24,165 nt of DNA from Desulfobacterales bacterium (GTDB lineage: Bacteria > Desulfobacterota > DSM-4660 > Desulfatiglandales > B25-G16): positions 1 to 24,165 of the forward strand of contig JABXJY010000015.1 of NCBI GenBank assembly GCA_013375385.1, read 5' to 3'. The translations under genes were made by a program, and so were the position numbers. Below are positions 1-7,355 of the stretch, piece after piece. Each line of letters starts with the position of its first letter. The stretch's first letter is position 1. The notes beneath the pieces were generated by a model that was not told where the DNA came from, searched no databases, and saw nothing but the letters and a program-made list of their open reading frames with translations.

Positions 1-307
1 TGATCAGGTTAATGGTATTCACAGTATTGTTTGAGTAGTATTGTAGGGGATTGGTTACAGATTCAGGAACAATAATTGAGGCGGCAAAATGGATAATGGC
101 ATCAAATCTTTTTTTTGAAAGAATCTCAGAAATTCCATTAGAATTTGATAGATCCTCCACTATCAGATCTCCGTAAAGGACCGCCTCCTGTTTCCCTGTA
201 GAAAGATTGTCAATCACAATAATGTCATAATCTGTCTCTTCACCCAAGAGCTTGACCATGTGACTTCCAATATAGCCTGCACCACCTGTGATTAAGACCG
301 ATTTCAT
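1..307 (-). CDS. galE: UDP-glucose 4-epimerase-like protein, N-terminal part (runs off the left edge)
   Basis: Reading the minus strand from an ATG at 307-305 gives 102 codons with no stop before the window edge. The product begins MKSVLITGGAGYIGSHMVKL, the Rossmann glycine motif (GGAGYIG) of extended short-chain dehydrogenases. It continues with VIDNLSTG, the NAD-ribose-binding stretch, IIHFAA, and PESVTNPLQYYSNN, which matches the GalE pattern. A GAGGAAT ribosome site lies just upstream on the minus strand. GalE interconverts UDP-glucose and UDP-galactose for surface polysaccharide. The catalytic YxxxK lies outside the window, so a related UDP-sugar epimerase is possible. Confidence 0.88.
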   Translation of the reverse strand, partial: MKSVLITGGAGYIGSHMVKLLGEETDYDIIVIDNLSTGKQEAVLYGDLIVEDLSNSNGISEILSKKRFDAIIHFAASIIVPESVTNPLQYYSNNTVNTINLI

Positions 308-452
308 GGAATAGATTCCTCACAACGATCCACTGGCATCGATGGTATTAGAAAACAGCAGTATAGTAGCTGCTTAAGCCAAAAAATTCAACATAGTTAA
401 AATATCCATTAACAAAGAACAGTCTCATTGAGTCTGAATTATTTCGAACCGC

Positions 453-480
453 TTGACAATTTCCTCCTTTTTTCTATAGT
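453..480 (+). promoter_or_regulatory. sigma70-type promoter for the RseC-family gene
   Basis: A perfect TTGACA (453-458) is followed after 16 bases by TATAGT (475-480), a five-of-six match to the -10 consensus. Transcription would start near 487 and leave a leader of about 95 bases before the ATG at 581. No operator palindrome was seen. The rest of the 308-580 gap shows no gene. Confidence 0.6.
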
Positions 481-580
481 CAAGATTGCGTACCATGTAT
501 TTTGGCCCGTTGTCAGTGGTTAGCCGTTTTCACGGACATCCGAATGCTTGCACTCAAGTGATAGGAGGAGATCTTATAAA

Positions 581-1093
581 ATGGATCAGAGAAGCGTGGA
601 AATCAGGGAAAGACCTAAGGCCTATATGATTGAGGAAGAAGGGGTAGTCAAAGAGGTCCGGGGCAACAAGGCATTGGTTCTCACAGACAGAAAGGCGCAG
701 TGTGGCCAGTGTGCGGCAAGGGGTTGCTGCGAGATGCTTGGTGGTGGCAAAGAGATGCTTTCCGAGGCCCTCAATCCCGTTGGTGCTAAGGCTGAAGACA
801 TTGTGCGAATAGCCATACCTTCCGGCACCGTGACAAAGGCCTCCGTGGTTGTCTACATGATTCCTGCAACGGGTATAGTCGTAGGGGCGGCTGTTGGATA
901 TTATATTGGCAAATTGTGCAGTTTACATTTAGATTTATCTACCCTTATTGGCAGCCTGGCCGGGATAGGGATCTCAATGATTTTCGTCAGGCTCCTAAGC
1001 AATGTGTTAAGCAAACGGCCGTCTTACCAACTGGAGATCACCGAAATCATTGATCCTGATGACCCTGAATGCACGGAAGCGAGTCCAACTTAG
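581..1093 (+). CDS. RseC/MucC family (SoxR-reducing-type) membrane protein
   Basis: This 170-residue protein has the RseC-family plan. An N-terminal soluble part carries a cysteine group (C41, C44, C49, C50, in CGQCAARGCC). Two membrane segments lie at about residues 87-110 and 120-141, and the tail is charged. RseC proteins are linked to sigma-E signalling and, as RsxC partners, to reduction of SoxR; the function here is unproven. I chose the ATG at 581 because an AGGAGGAG ribosome site (563-570) precedes it. An in-frame TTG at 548 would add 11 residues and has no such site. No rnf/rsx genes are in the window, so a family-level call is safest. The gene ends convergently with the glycosyltransferase. 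Confidence 0.8.
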   Translation: MDQRSVEIRERPKAYMIEEEGVVKEVRGNKALVLTDRKAQCGQCAARGCCEMLGGGKEMLSEALNPVGAKAEDIVRIAIPSGTVTKASVVVYMIPATGIVVGAAVGYYIGKLCSLHLDLSTLIGSLAGIGISMIFVRLLSNVLSKRPSYQLEITEIIDPDDPECTEASPT

Positions 1094-1106
1094 GGGTTTC
1101 GCCCCT
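1092..1106. terminator. small hairpin between convergent genes
   Basis: AGGGG (1092-1096) and CCCCT (1102-1106) can pair around a 5-base loop in the 16-base gap between the convergent stop codons. There is no clear T-tract on either side, so this is at best a weak bidirectional terminator. Confidence 0.3.
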
Positions 1107-1109
1107 CTC

Positions 1110-2321
1110 TTAGTCTCTGTTATCCTCTTCTACCGCATCTATCAACAGCTCAAAGATATTTGGCACCGCGGAGAGCACCCTGTTCCAGTTAGGTATGTAG
1201 GGAACTTCAACGGGTGTTTCGAGAAACTGCTGTCCAGCGCTCACAATACACCTAACGAAGGCTTCGGCTGTGCTGCCTTCCTTATGCCTGTCATACTGTA
1301 GGCCGTTGATCTCGGAATCATATTCATACCGGGCAATGAGGTCCTGGGCAGTCCTCAAGTAGCTTGCCCTCAAAGTCACAAAAAACTCATTGGTGAGGGT
1401 ATACCCCATGCTTGCCATAGTCCTAAATATGGACTTTGCGATGTCCGTTCCCATCTTTAGCAAACCCTTGTTGGGATCTTCCAGGCTCAGAGGCTGGTGC
1501 TTGTGTTCATAGTTGTCGGAGAGGTCAACCTGGCATATTCTCCCCTGGGCACAATTCCTGTGAATTTCAGCAAGAACACCCACTTCTAATCCCCAGTCAC
1601 CGGGGATTCTGATGAAACGCACCAAATCTACATCCATTGAAAATTCTCCAGCCAGGATATACCTGAAACTGTCGAGATACTCGAGGAACTGATTTGAACC
1701 CAAGGTCTCTTTCAGGGCCCTGATGAGAGGTGTCACAAAGACGCGGGTCACCCTTCCGTGCATCTGGTCCGTAACCCTGCTGTAGTATCCCTTGCAAAAG
1801 CCAAAGCCAATGTTTGGGTGCGCAACGGGATAACAGAGCCGGGCAAGAAGATCCCTGTTATAGGTGACGATATCGCAGTCATGCAATGCAATAACCTGAC
1901 TATCTTCGAGGGCAAGGATATATCCGTACGAGGTCCATGCAGACCTTCCCTTGCCATCATCACCAACATTGATTCCGTTTTCGGCCAGTAGATTATAAAG
2001 ATCTCCGATTGCTGGACCTGTACACCAGATCAATTTAGGTTTCTGGGGAAGAGCGGAAAAAAACTCCTTTGCCTCTCGAAACTCCTCTGCGTTTGCCCTT
2101 CCGAGGGCAACAATGATATTCTTAAGGTATTTCACATCCCTGAGTTCCTCGACAATCTTCGGAAGGCCAGGCCCCTGGAGTTCCACTGGAATATAGGGAA
2201 GGACAAGGGAAATAGGCCTATGTTTTGTGGCCTCTGCGAGTTCTCCCTCAAGTTCTTCGAGATCCCTCTGTTTAAGCCTATGAAATGTTGCTATTTCACC
2301 ATTTTGAAAGAAGTCCGACAT
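1110..2321 (-). CDS. GT-A family glycosyltransferase, glucosyl/mannosyl-3-phosphoglycerate synthase-like
   Basis: This 403-residue protein looks like a GT81/GpgS-type retaining glycosyltransferase. A central Rossmann-like part contains GKGRSAW (from residue 133) and a metal-binding DxD-type motif, HDCDIVTY (H147, D148, D150). The later stretch GDWGLEVGVLAEI resembles the conserved acceptor loop of glucosyl-3-phosphoglycerate synthases. Such enzymes transfer glucose or mannose from a nucleotide sugar to 3-phosphoglycerate, giving compatible-solute precursors. A GGAGG ribosome site lies just upstream of the ATG. It sits 76 bases downstream of the zinc ribbon gene on the same strand and may share its transcript. 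No phosphatase partner (GpgP or MpgP) is visible. The exact sugar and acceptor cannot be decided from sequence alone. Confidence 0.7.
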   Translation of the reverse strand: MSDFFQNGEIATFHRLKQRDLEELEGELAEATKHRPISLVLPYIPVELQGPGLPKIVEELRDVKYLKNIIVALGRANAEEFREAKEFFSALPQKPKLIWCTGPAIGDLYNLLAENGINVGDDGKGRSAWTSYGYILALEDSQVIALHDCDIVTYNRDLLARLCYPVAHPNIGFGFCKGYYSRVTDQMHGRVTRVFVTPLIRALKETLGSNQFLEYLDSFRYILAGEFSMDVDLVRFIRIPGDWGLEVGVLAEIHRNCAQGRICQVDLSDNYEHKHQPLSLEDPNKGLLKMGTDIAKSIFRTMASMGYTLTNEFFVTLRASYLRTAQDLIARYEYDSEINGLQYDRHKEGSTAEAFVRCIVSAGQQFLETPVEVPYIPNWNRVLSAVPNIFELLIDAVEEDNRD

Positions 2322-2397
2322 TATTCCTCCCTCCGAGCTTCCTAAACTCCATCCTTCTTTGACAAGAATGGGTCAAAAGATCACTTCTTTCGGCACT

Positions 2398-2757
2398 TCA
2401 AGTGTCGCTGTCAGAACTGGAATCAAAGTTGTAACCGGCCTTCCTATAATTTTCGAGGGCCCTCTCTTTTAGAAGCTTATCTTTTGTTTTATGTGAGTGC
2501 TTGTCAGCCAACTCTGCCGCATGACTATAGAGACCAGCCTTTTCATACTCGGTTATCTTTCTTTCTGTTCCGGCACGTTCTGGTGATGGATCAATAACCG
2601 CAGCATGACACCATGAGATAATCCTTTTTACTCTCTTACCACAATGGGGACAATGTGAAAGGGGTTTTTCATCAACGCCCTGGATGTACTCAAAGCCTTC
2701 CCGGCACACCTTGCAAGCTTTTTCGGGAATCTCTGCCTGGTATTCGTAGATAGGCAT
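2398..2757 (-). CDS. FmdB-family zinc ribbon protein
   Basis: This small 119-residue protein starts MPIYEYQ, the usual beginning of FmdB/CxxC_CxxC_SSSS regulators. It has a zinc ribbon made of C15-x2-C18 and C36-x2-C39. After about residue 60 the sequence is polar and helix-prone, rich in charged residues, and ends in a serine/aspartate tail. FmdB-like proteins were named as putative regulators near formamide/amide genes, but their roles are mostly unknown. The gene starts the minus-strand pair with the glycosyltransferase. A TTATCA/TGATAA inverted repeat (2785-2806) lies just upstream and could be an operator, without further support. Confidence 0.72.
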   Translation of the reverse strand: MPIYEYQAEIPEKACKVCREGFEYIQGVDEKPLSHCPHCGKRVKRIISWCHAAVIDPSPERAGTERKITEYEKAGLYSHAAELADKHSHKTKDKLLKERALENYRKAGYNFDSSSDSDT

Positions 2758-2784
2758 AGGATTAATACCCCATTTATTATGATA

Positions 2785-2806
2785 TTATCACAAAATGTCA
2801 TGATAA
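2785..2806. repeat. inverted repeat upstream of the FmdB-family gene
   Basis: TTATCA (2785-2790) and TGATAA (2801-2806) form a 6-bp inverted repeat with a 10-base spacer in an AT-rich stretch. It lies about 28 bases upstream of the minus-strand start codon, a plausible operator position. No known regulator box was recognised. Confidence 0.3.
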
Positions 2807-2821
2807 GCTACTTGCTTTAGC

Positions 2822-2903
2822 AACCGGCTTCGTCACCGCTCGGCTGAGCCTTTCGGCGGTGAGCTCAAGGCCGAACTGCTCGTCGCAGGCTCGCCGCAAG
2901 CCC
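2822..2903. other. GC-rich structured intergenic patch
   Basis: About 80 GC-rich bases stand out from AT-rich flanks in the gap between the FmdB-family gene and rplU. A 7-bp stem TCACCGC (2833-2839) / GCGGTGA (2856-2862) closes a 16-base loop, and several CGGC/GCCG words follow. No reading frame or tRNA fold was recognised. It could be a dispersed REP-like element or a small RNA gene. One copy in one window cannot tell. Confidence 0.35.
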
Positions 2904-2950
2904 TAACCATTATCGAAATATTAATGATATCGCCTCAGCCAAAATCTGGG

Positions 2951-2979
2951 TTGACATTTTTAGGCTACAGGCTTATATC
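2951..2979 (+). promoter_or_regulatory. sigma70-type promoter of the rplU operon
   Basis: TTGACA (2951-2956), a 17-base spacer and TATATC (2974-2979) make a good housekeeping promoter. Transcription would begin near 2986, giving a leader of about 114 bases before the rplU ATG. That leader contains a terminator-like hairpin. Confidence 0.6.
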
Positions 2980-3015
2980 CTCACTTCAGATATAAATACT
3001 AGACCTCTCTTATGC

Positions 3016-3040
3016 GCCCTTATAAAGGGCAGGTTTTTTA
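3016..3040 (+). terminator. terminator-like hairpin in the rplU leader (possible attenuator)
   Basis: GCCCTT (3016-3021), a 3-base loop and AAGGGC (3025-3030) are followed by AGG and six T residues. This is an intrinsic terminator shape on the plus strand, between the promoter and rplU. A second stem, ACCTCT (3003-3008) with AGAGGT (3054-3059), could enclose it. No plus-strand gene upstream needs terminating, so an attenuator or a short leader RNA is likely. Confidence 0.55.
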
Positions 3041-3099
3041 TTGACTTTGCCATAGAGGTACGGTAAACTAAATTTATTCTGAAATATTGGAGAGTTAGA

Positions 3100-3411
3100 A
3101 TGTATGCAGTCATTCAAACGGGCGGAAAGCAGTACAAAGTAACACCAGGTGAAGAGTTGCGGGTTGAAAAATTGGATGGCAAGGCGGGTGATGAGGTTGA
3201 TTTTGATAACGTGTTGCTTGTCTGCAAAGAGGATAAGGTTGAAGTCGGGACGCCTGTTTTGAAAAATGCCAAAGTGGTGGCTAAGATTACCGGACAGGGG
3301 AGAGGGCCAAAGATAGTCGTGTTCAAATATAAGAGAAGGAAGAGATACAGAAAAAAACAGGGTCACAGGCAAGATTTCACAGCAGTAAGAATAATGGAGA
3401 TTAAGGCATGA
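3100..3411 (+). CDS. rplU: 50S ribosomal protein L21
   Basis: The 103-residue product begins MYAVIQTGGKQYKVTPG, the hallmark start of bacterial L21. It ends with the basic 23S rRNA-binding tail containing KRRKRYRKKQGHRQ and the usual IMEIKA ending. Length is normal for the family. L21 binds 23S rRNA in the large subunit. A GGAG site precedes the ATG. It is the first gene of the rplU-rpmA-obgE block and has its own promoter and a hairpin-bearing leader, so expression may be controlled by early termination. Confidence 0.97.
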   Translation: MYAVIQTGGKQYKVTPGEELRVEKLDGKAGDEVDFDNVLLVCKEDKVEVGTPVLKNAKVVAKITGQGRGPKIVVFKYKRRKRYRKKQGHRQDFTAVRIMEIKA

Positions 3412-3415
3412 ATTT

Positions 3416-3465
3416 CGTTATTTGTTATTGGTTATTTGTTTCCTAATAACGAATAACTAGTAATG
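3416..3465. repeat. inverted 7-bp tandem repeats in the rplU-rpmA spacer
   Basis: Units CGTTATT, TGTTATT and GGTTATT (3416-3436) are followed by AATAACG, AATAACT and AGTAATG (3445-3465), the same heptad in the opposite orientation. The two halves could pair in RNA. The array fills nearly the whole spacer just before the rpmA ribosome site. Confidence 0.7.
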
Positions 3466-3481
3466 TGAAAGGGAGATAAAG

Positions 3482-3736
3482 ATGGCACACAAAAAAGCAG
3501 GCGGCAGTTCGAAGAACGGTAGAGACAGTGCAGGGAAGAGGCTGGGCGTAAAAAGATTTGGCGGCCAACTTGTTAAGGCTGGGTCAATCATCGTCAGACA
3601 AAGGGGAACCAGTATCCATCCTGGAAAGAATGTGGGCGTTGGAAAAGACTACACACTCTTTGCAAAGATCGATGGGATAATTACCTTTGAAAGGTCGGGT
3701 AAGTATAAAAAACTAGTAAGTGTTTTTGCCCCTTAA
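3482..3736 (+). CDS. rpmA: 50S ribosomal protein L27
   Basis: The 84-residue product starts MAHKKAGGSSKNGRDSAGKR, the conserved L27 N-terminus that reaches towards the peptidyl transferase centre. It continues with LGVKRFGGQ, GSIIVRQRGT and the GKNVGVGKDYTLFA segment. It lacks the N-terminal extension that some Firmicutes cleave off. An AAAGGGAG ribosome site (3468-3475) precedes the ATG. Full family length; next to rplU as in most bacteria. Confidence 0.97.
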   Translation: MAHKKAGGSSKNGRDSAGKRLGVKRFGGQLVKAGSIIVRQRGTSIHPGKNVGVGKDYTLFAKIDGIITFERSGKYKKLVSVFAP

Positions 3737-3750
3737 CAGCAAGAGAAGAA

Positions 3751-3848
3751 GTGCCTAAAGTACTTAAAGTGAGCTAAAGTGCCTAAAGTTTTTTCAGTTG
3801 TTGGTTGTTTGTTTGAAACGAGTAACCAATAACGAGTAACAAGTAACG
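3751..3848. repeat. two short tandem repeat families in the rpmA-obgE spacer
   Basis: Four copies of a CTAAAGT-type unit occur at 3755-3789, including two identical GTGCCTAAAGT words (3751-3761, 3779-3789). After a GTTGTTx-rich stretch come four perfect-period heptads: AGTAACC, AATAACG, AGTAACA and AGTAACG (3821-3848). They end three bases before the obgE ATG. The heptad matches the rplU-rpmA spacer, and the CTAAAGT unit recurs at 4882-4896. Confidence 0.72.
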
Positions 3849-3851
3849 AGA

Positions 3852-4886
3852 ATGGGATTTGTTGACGAGGCTGAGATCACGGTAAAATCGGGTGACGGGG
3901 GAGCGGGGTGCATAAGCTTTAGAAGAGAAAGATTTGTTCCAAAAGGGGGGCCTGATGGTGGGGACGGAGGACGAGGCGGAAATGTTTTGTTCAAGGCAAC
4001 CAGGAGGCTCTATTCCCTCTATGATTTTAGCGCCAGGCGCTACTTCAAGGCCGAAAACGGCAGGCCCGGGAGAGGTAAAAATAAGGCAGGAAAAAAAGGC
4101 AGGAATATCGAAATTCTGGTCCCAGTAGGGACCTTGGTAAAGGATGGGGAAACAGGAGAGCTGCTGGCTGACTTAGTTCACGATAACCATCAGATAGTAT
4201 TGATAGAGGGTGGAGAAGGTGGTAAAGGAAATAAGCATTTTGCTACTGCAACCAACAGGGCTCCCAGATTTGCCCAGAAGGGCCAGAAGGGAAAAGAAAA
4301 AAGACTCAAACTGGAACTCAAACTCATCGCAGACATAGGTATAATAGGCTCACCCAATGCTGGCAAATCTACACTCCTATCACGCCTTTCTAACGCACAT
4401 CCCAAGATAGCCGACTATCCCTTTACAACACTTGCCCCTCACTTAGGGGTCATTGTTTTTGATGACGAACAATCTCTTACCATTGCTGATATCCCTGGCC
4501 TGGTAGAAGGTGCAAGCAATGGCAAGGGTTTGGGACATAGATTCTTACAACATATTGAGCGGACTTCCTTTCTCTTGCATGTGCTGGATATATATCACCC
4601 ACGTTCTGGGGATGTTCTCAAGGATTTTTCTATAGTACAAGAAGAATTAAGATTATTCCATCCATCCCTGATTAAAAAGGATCAGGTGATAGTAATAAAC
4701 AAGATCGATCTAAATCTTGTCAATAGCATAGATATCGGGGAGACTTGCCATGCCTTTAATGACCTGGGTTTTGAGTGTCTGGCAATCTCTGCCCTTACTG
4801 GAGAAGGAGTAGAGGAACTCAAACAATTCCTAAAGGATAGAGTCCTTCCATCAGAGAAAACGCCTGAGGTGAGCTATAGTCCTTAA
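3852..4886 (+). CDS. obgE: Obg family GTPase (ObgE/CgtA)
   Basis: This 344-residue protein has the Obg plan. A glycine-rich N-terminal Obg fold (MGFVDEAEITVKSGDGGAGC, then GPDGGDGGRGG) spans about residues 1-158. The G domain follows, with Walker A GSPNAGKST (166-174), a DIPGLVEGA switch II motif, NKID specificity motif and a SAL G5 motif. It lacks the long C-terminal extension seen in some Obg proteins. Obg is a GTPase tied to 50S subunit assembly and the stringent response. Its position directly after rplU-rpmA is the classical arrangement. The ribosome site is weak because heptad repeats occupy the spacer. Confidence 0.96.
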   Translation: MGFVDEAEITVKSGDGGAGCISFRRERFVPKGGPDGGDGGRGGNVLFKATRRLYSLYDFSARRYFKAENGRPGRGKNKAGKKGRNIEILVPVGTLVKDGETGELLADLVHDNHQIVLIEGGEGGKGNKHFATATNRAPRFAQKGQKGKEKRLKLELKLIADIGIIGSPNAGKSTLLSRLSNAHPKIADYPFTTLAPHLGVIVFDDEQSLTIADIPGLVEGASNGKGLGHRFLQHIERTSFLLHVLDIYHPRSGDVLKDFSIVQEELRLFHPSLIKKDQVIVINKIDLNLVNSIDIGETCHAFNDLGFECLAISALTGEGVEELKQFLKDRVLPSEKTPEVSYSP

Positions 4887-4942
4887 AGTCTAAAGTTGTA
4901 CGTTTTGAACACAACAAACACGACAAACACAAAGAACACAGT
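4882..4942. repeat. CTAAAGT units and a 9-bp tandem repeat before proB
   Basis: CTTAAAGT and CTAAAGT (4882-4896) overlap the obgE stop codon and match units after rpmA. They are followed by four 9-bp units, GAACACAAC, AAACACGAC, AAACACAAA and GAACACAGT (4907-4942), ending one base before the proB ATG at 4944. If translated from an upstream TTG they would encode repeated Asn-Thr. Confidence 0.7.
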
Positions 4943-4943
4943 T

Positions 4944-6083
4944 ATGAACCATTCAAGGAAAGATATACTCAGCCCTGTTAAGAGGGTAGTTATCAAGATA
5001 GGAAGTGGTGTGCTGACAACAAAAGAGGGTCTAAACCTGGATGTCATAAATACCCTGAGTGAAGATATCTATGACCTTATGAAAAAAAGGGGGCTGGAGA
5101 TTATTCTAGTATCTTCAGGTGCCATTGCATCTGGCATAAGAAAAATGGGGCTTTCTCAGAGACCGCAATCCATTTCCCAACAGCAGGCCGTTGCAGCAAT
5201 AGGTCAAAGCAGCTTGATGCTCGCCTATGAGGAGGCGTTCAAAAGGTACGGTCGGAAGGTAGCCCAGGTATTAGTTACAAGGGATGATCTCACCAATAGG
5301 ATGAGATATCTCAATACACGGAATACCCTTTTTACCCTTCTCAACTGGAAGGTTATCCCGATCATCAACGAAAATGACACCGTTGTAGTAGAGGAGATAA
5401 AATTTGGTGACAACGATAACCTGAGCGCTATGATGGCTATTCTCGCTGACGCCAACCTCCTTATTAACCTGACTAGCATCGATGGTCTTTTTGATGATGA
5501 TCCTAGATCAAATAAAGATGCGCATCTGATCCCTCGAGTCGAGAAGGTAACAAGCAGAATAGAAAAAACTGCGAGCTCAATTCCAGGTACGTTAGGTAAG
5601 GGTGGTATGCAGAGCAAGGTTAAAGCAGCCAGAGATGTGGCCATGTGTGGGATTCCGACCATTATTGCCAATGGTCTAAAAGAGAACATAATGAGCACAA
5701 TCTTCGAGGGGAGGGAGGAAGGGACTCTGTTTTTGCCTCAACCTATGCCAATGCGAAGACGTAAGCACTGGATCGCCTTTACAAAATCACCAAAAGGAAG
5801 GATAATGGTAGACAGGGGTGCAGAAGATGCCCTGGTAAAGAGGGAGAAAAGCCTGCTTCCCTCAGGTGTAATTTCTGTTTACGGGAGATTCAGCATTGGA
5901 GATTCTGTAACCATAATCGATAGGGAGGAAAGGGGCCTTGCGGTTGGCCTTGTCAATTATCATTCAACCGATGTGGAAAAGATTATGGGACTTAAGAGCG
6001 CGGAGATAGAAAAGATATTGGGGTACAAACACTACGATGAGGTCGTTCATAAAGATAATCTTGTTCTCATGAAAAACCCTTAG
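4944..6083 (+). CDS. proB: glutamate 5-kinase
   Basis: This enzyme phosphorylates glutamate to gamma-glutamyl phosphate, the first step of proline synthesis. The 379-residue product has an N-terminal amino acid kinase domain (RVVIKIGSGVLT, then LVSSGAIASG, then INENDTV and FGDNDNLSA). A C-terminal PUA domain starts at about residue 280. I chose the ATG at 4944 because it gives the normal family length. An in-frame TTG at 4896 would add 16 residues made mostly of Asn-Thr repeats from the 9-bp tandem repeat. No strong ribosome site is seen at either. The next gene, proA, begins 15 bases downstream. Confidence 0.95.
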   Translation: MNHSRKDILSPVKRVVIKIGSGVLTTKEGLNLDVINTLSEDIYDLMKKRGLEIILVSSGAIASGIRKMGLSQRPQSISQQQAVAAIGQSSLMLAYEEAFKRYGRKVAQVLVTRDDLTNRMRYLNTRNTLFTLLNWKVIPIINENDTVVVEEIKFGDNDNLSAMMAILADANLLINLTSIDGLFDDDPRSNKDAHLIPRVEKVTSRIEKTASSIPGTLGKGGMQSKVKAARDVAMCGIPTIIANGLKENIMSTIFEGREEGTLFLPQPMPMRRRKHWIAFTKSPKGRIMVDRGAEDALVKREKSLLPSGVISVYGRFSIGDSVTIIDREERGLAVGLVNYHSTDVEKIMGLKSAEIEKILGYKHYDEVVHKDNLVLMKNP

Positions 6084-6098
6084 GAGTTGTACAGATTT

Positions 6099-7355
6099 AT
6101 GGATCTTATTGAAATGATACAGGCTATGGCAAGAGATGCCAAGCTTTCTGCCAGGCTTTTGAGGGGTGCTAGGAGGGGTGAAAAGGACACTGCCTTAGGA
6201 TTCATGGCAGAGAATATCCTTGCCAGGAAAGAGGAGATCATTAAGACAAATGCCAAGGATGTGACGTTAGCAAGGGAGAAGGGATTAAATCCGGCAATGA
6301 TAGATAGATTGACCCTCCATGAAAAAACAATTACCTCAATGGTTGCCGGATTACGGCAAGTAGCCGTTCTCCCTGATCCAGTCGGTGAGCTAACCGGTAT
6401 GTGGAAAAGACCAAATGGATTGAAGGTGGGACGGGTCAGGATCCCCCTGGGAGTGATAGGCTTTATTTATGAGTCCAGGCCCAATGTAACAGTCGACGGA
6501 GCTGCTCTTTGCCTCAAATCGGGTAATGCAGTCTTGTTAAAGGGTGGATCTGAGGCCATAAACTCCAATTTAATCCTGGAGGAGATCTTAACAGAGGCAA
6601 TGAAAAAAGCCAACTTACCAGAAAAATCGATCCAGGTGATTCCCTCCACAAAACATGAGGCAGTTGGCATTCTTTTGGGTATGGATGACTATGTTGATAT
6701 GATTATTCCCAGGGGCGGAGAGAGCCTGATCTCCTTTGTTGCGGAAAATTCAAAGATCCCGGTATTAAAGCATTTCAAAGGTGTCTGTCATGTCTACGTA
6801 GATGAATGTGCTGACCTAGAGATGGCTCGAAAGATATGTTTCAACGCCAAGGTACAAAGACCTGGGGTCTGCAATGCGATGGAAACAATGCTGGTGCACA
6901 AAAAAGTGGCCCCTTCCTTTCTGCCAGGCATGATCGAATCCTTTAAAGAGGCGGGAGTTGAAATAAGGGCCTGTGAGAACTCCCTCAGGCTGGTTCCTGG
7001 CCTGCTCTTGGCCAAGGATAGTGATTGGCCAGCCGAGTTCCTAGATCTTATCCTGGCGGTCAAGATTGTTGAGGATATGGATGAGGCCCTCGATCATATT
7101 GATAGATATGGCTCAAATCATACCGAGGCAATCGTTACAAACGACTATGAGAGGTCTCAAGAATTTCTGGAAAGGGTGGATGCCTCGGTAGTACTGGTAA
7201 ATGCCTCTACCAGATTTAACGATGGCTTCGAGCTTGGTTTAGGTGCAGAGATTGGGATCAATACGTCAAAGTTGCACGCCTATGGACCAATGAGTCTAGA
7301 GGAGTTAACCACCACAAAGTTCATCGTGTTTGGATCCGGACAGGTAAGGACGTGA
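6099..7355 (+). CDS. proA: glutamate-5-semialdehyde dehydrogenase (gamma-glutamyl phosphate reductase)
   Basis: The product reduces gamma-glutamyl phosphate to glutamate semialdehyde with NADPH, acting directly after ProB. It is 418 residues long, normal for ProA. It carries the aldehyde dehydrogenase-type core with the catalytic cysteine C258 in VQRPGVCNAMETML, plus GVIGFIYESRPNVT and the C-terminal GLGAEIGINTSKLHAYGP stretch. I chose the ATG at 6099 because a TAGGAG site overlapping the proB stop serves it. A TTG at 6087 would be only a 4-residue extension. The next gene overlaps its stop by three bases, so proB, proA and nadD are probably co-translated. Confidence 0.95.
   Translation: MDLIEMIQAMARDAKLSARLLRGARRGEKDTALGFMAENILARKEEIIKTNAKDVTLAREKGLNPAMIDRLTLHEKTITSMVAGLRQVAVLPDPVGELTGMWKRPNGLKVGRVRIPLGVIGFIYESRPNVTVDGAALCLKSGNAVLLKGGSEAINSNLILEEILTEAMKKANLPEKSIQVIPSTKHEAVGILLGMDDYVDMIIPRGGESLISFVAENSKIPVLKHFKGVCHVYVDECADLEMARKICFNAKVQRPGVCNAMETMLVHKKVAPSFLPGMIESFKEAGVEIRACENSLRLVPGLLLAKDSDWPAEFLDLILAVKIVEDMDEALDHIDRYGSNHTEAIVTNDYERSQEFLERVDASVVLVNASTRFNDGFELGLGAEIGINTSKLHAYGPMSLEELTTTKFIVFGSGQVRT

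Noticed and set aside
2822..2903. tRNA gene
   Set aside because: No acceptor stem, T-loop (GTTCGAnnC) or anticodon arm could be laid out.
3416..3848. CRISPR array
   Set aside because: The repeats are 7-bp units without unique spacers of 30 bases or more, and no cas genes are present.
5225..5698. 157-codon minus-strand open frame under proB
   Set aside because: It is antisense to conserved proB sequence, with composition expected of a shadow frame.
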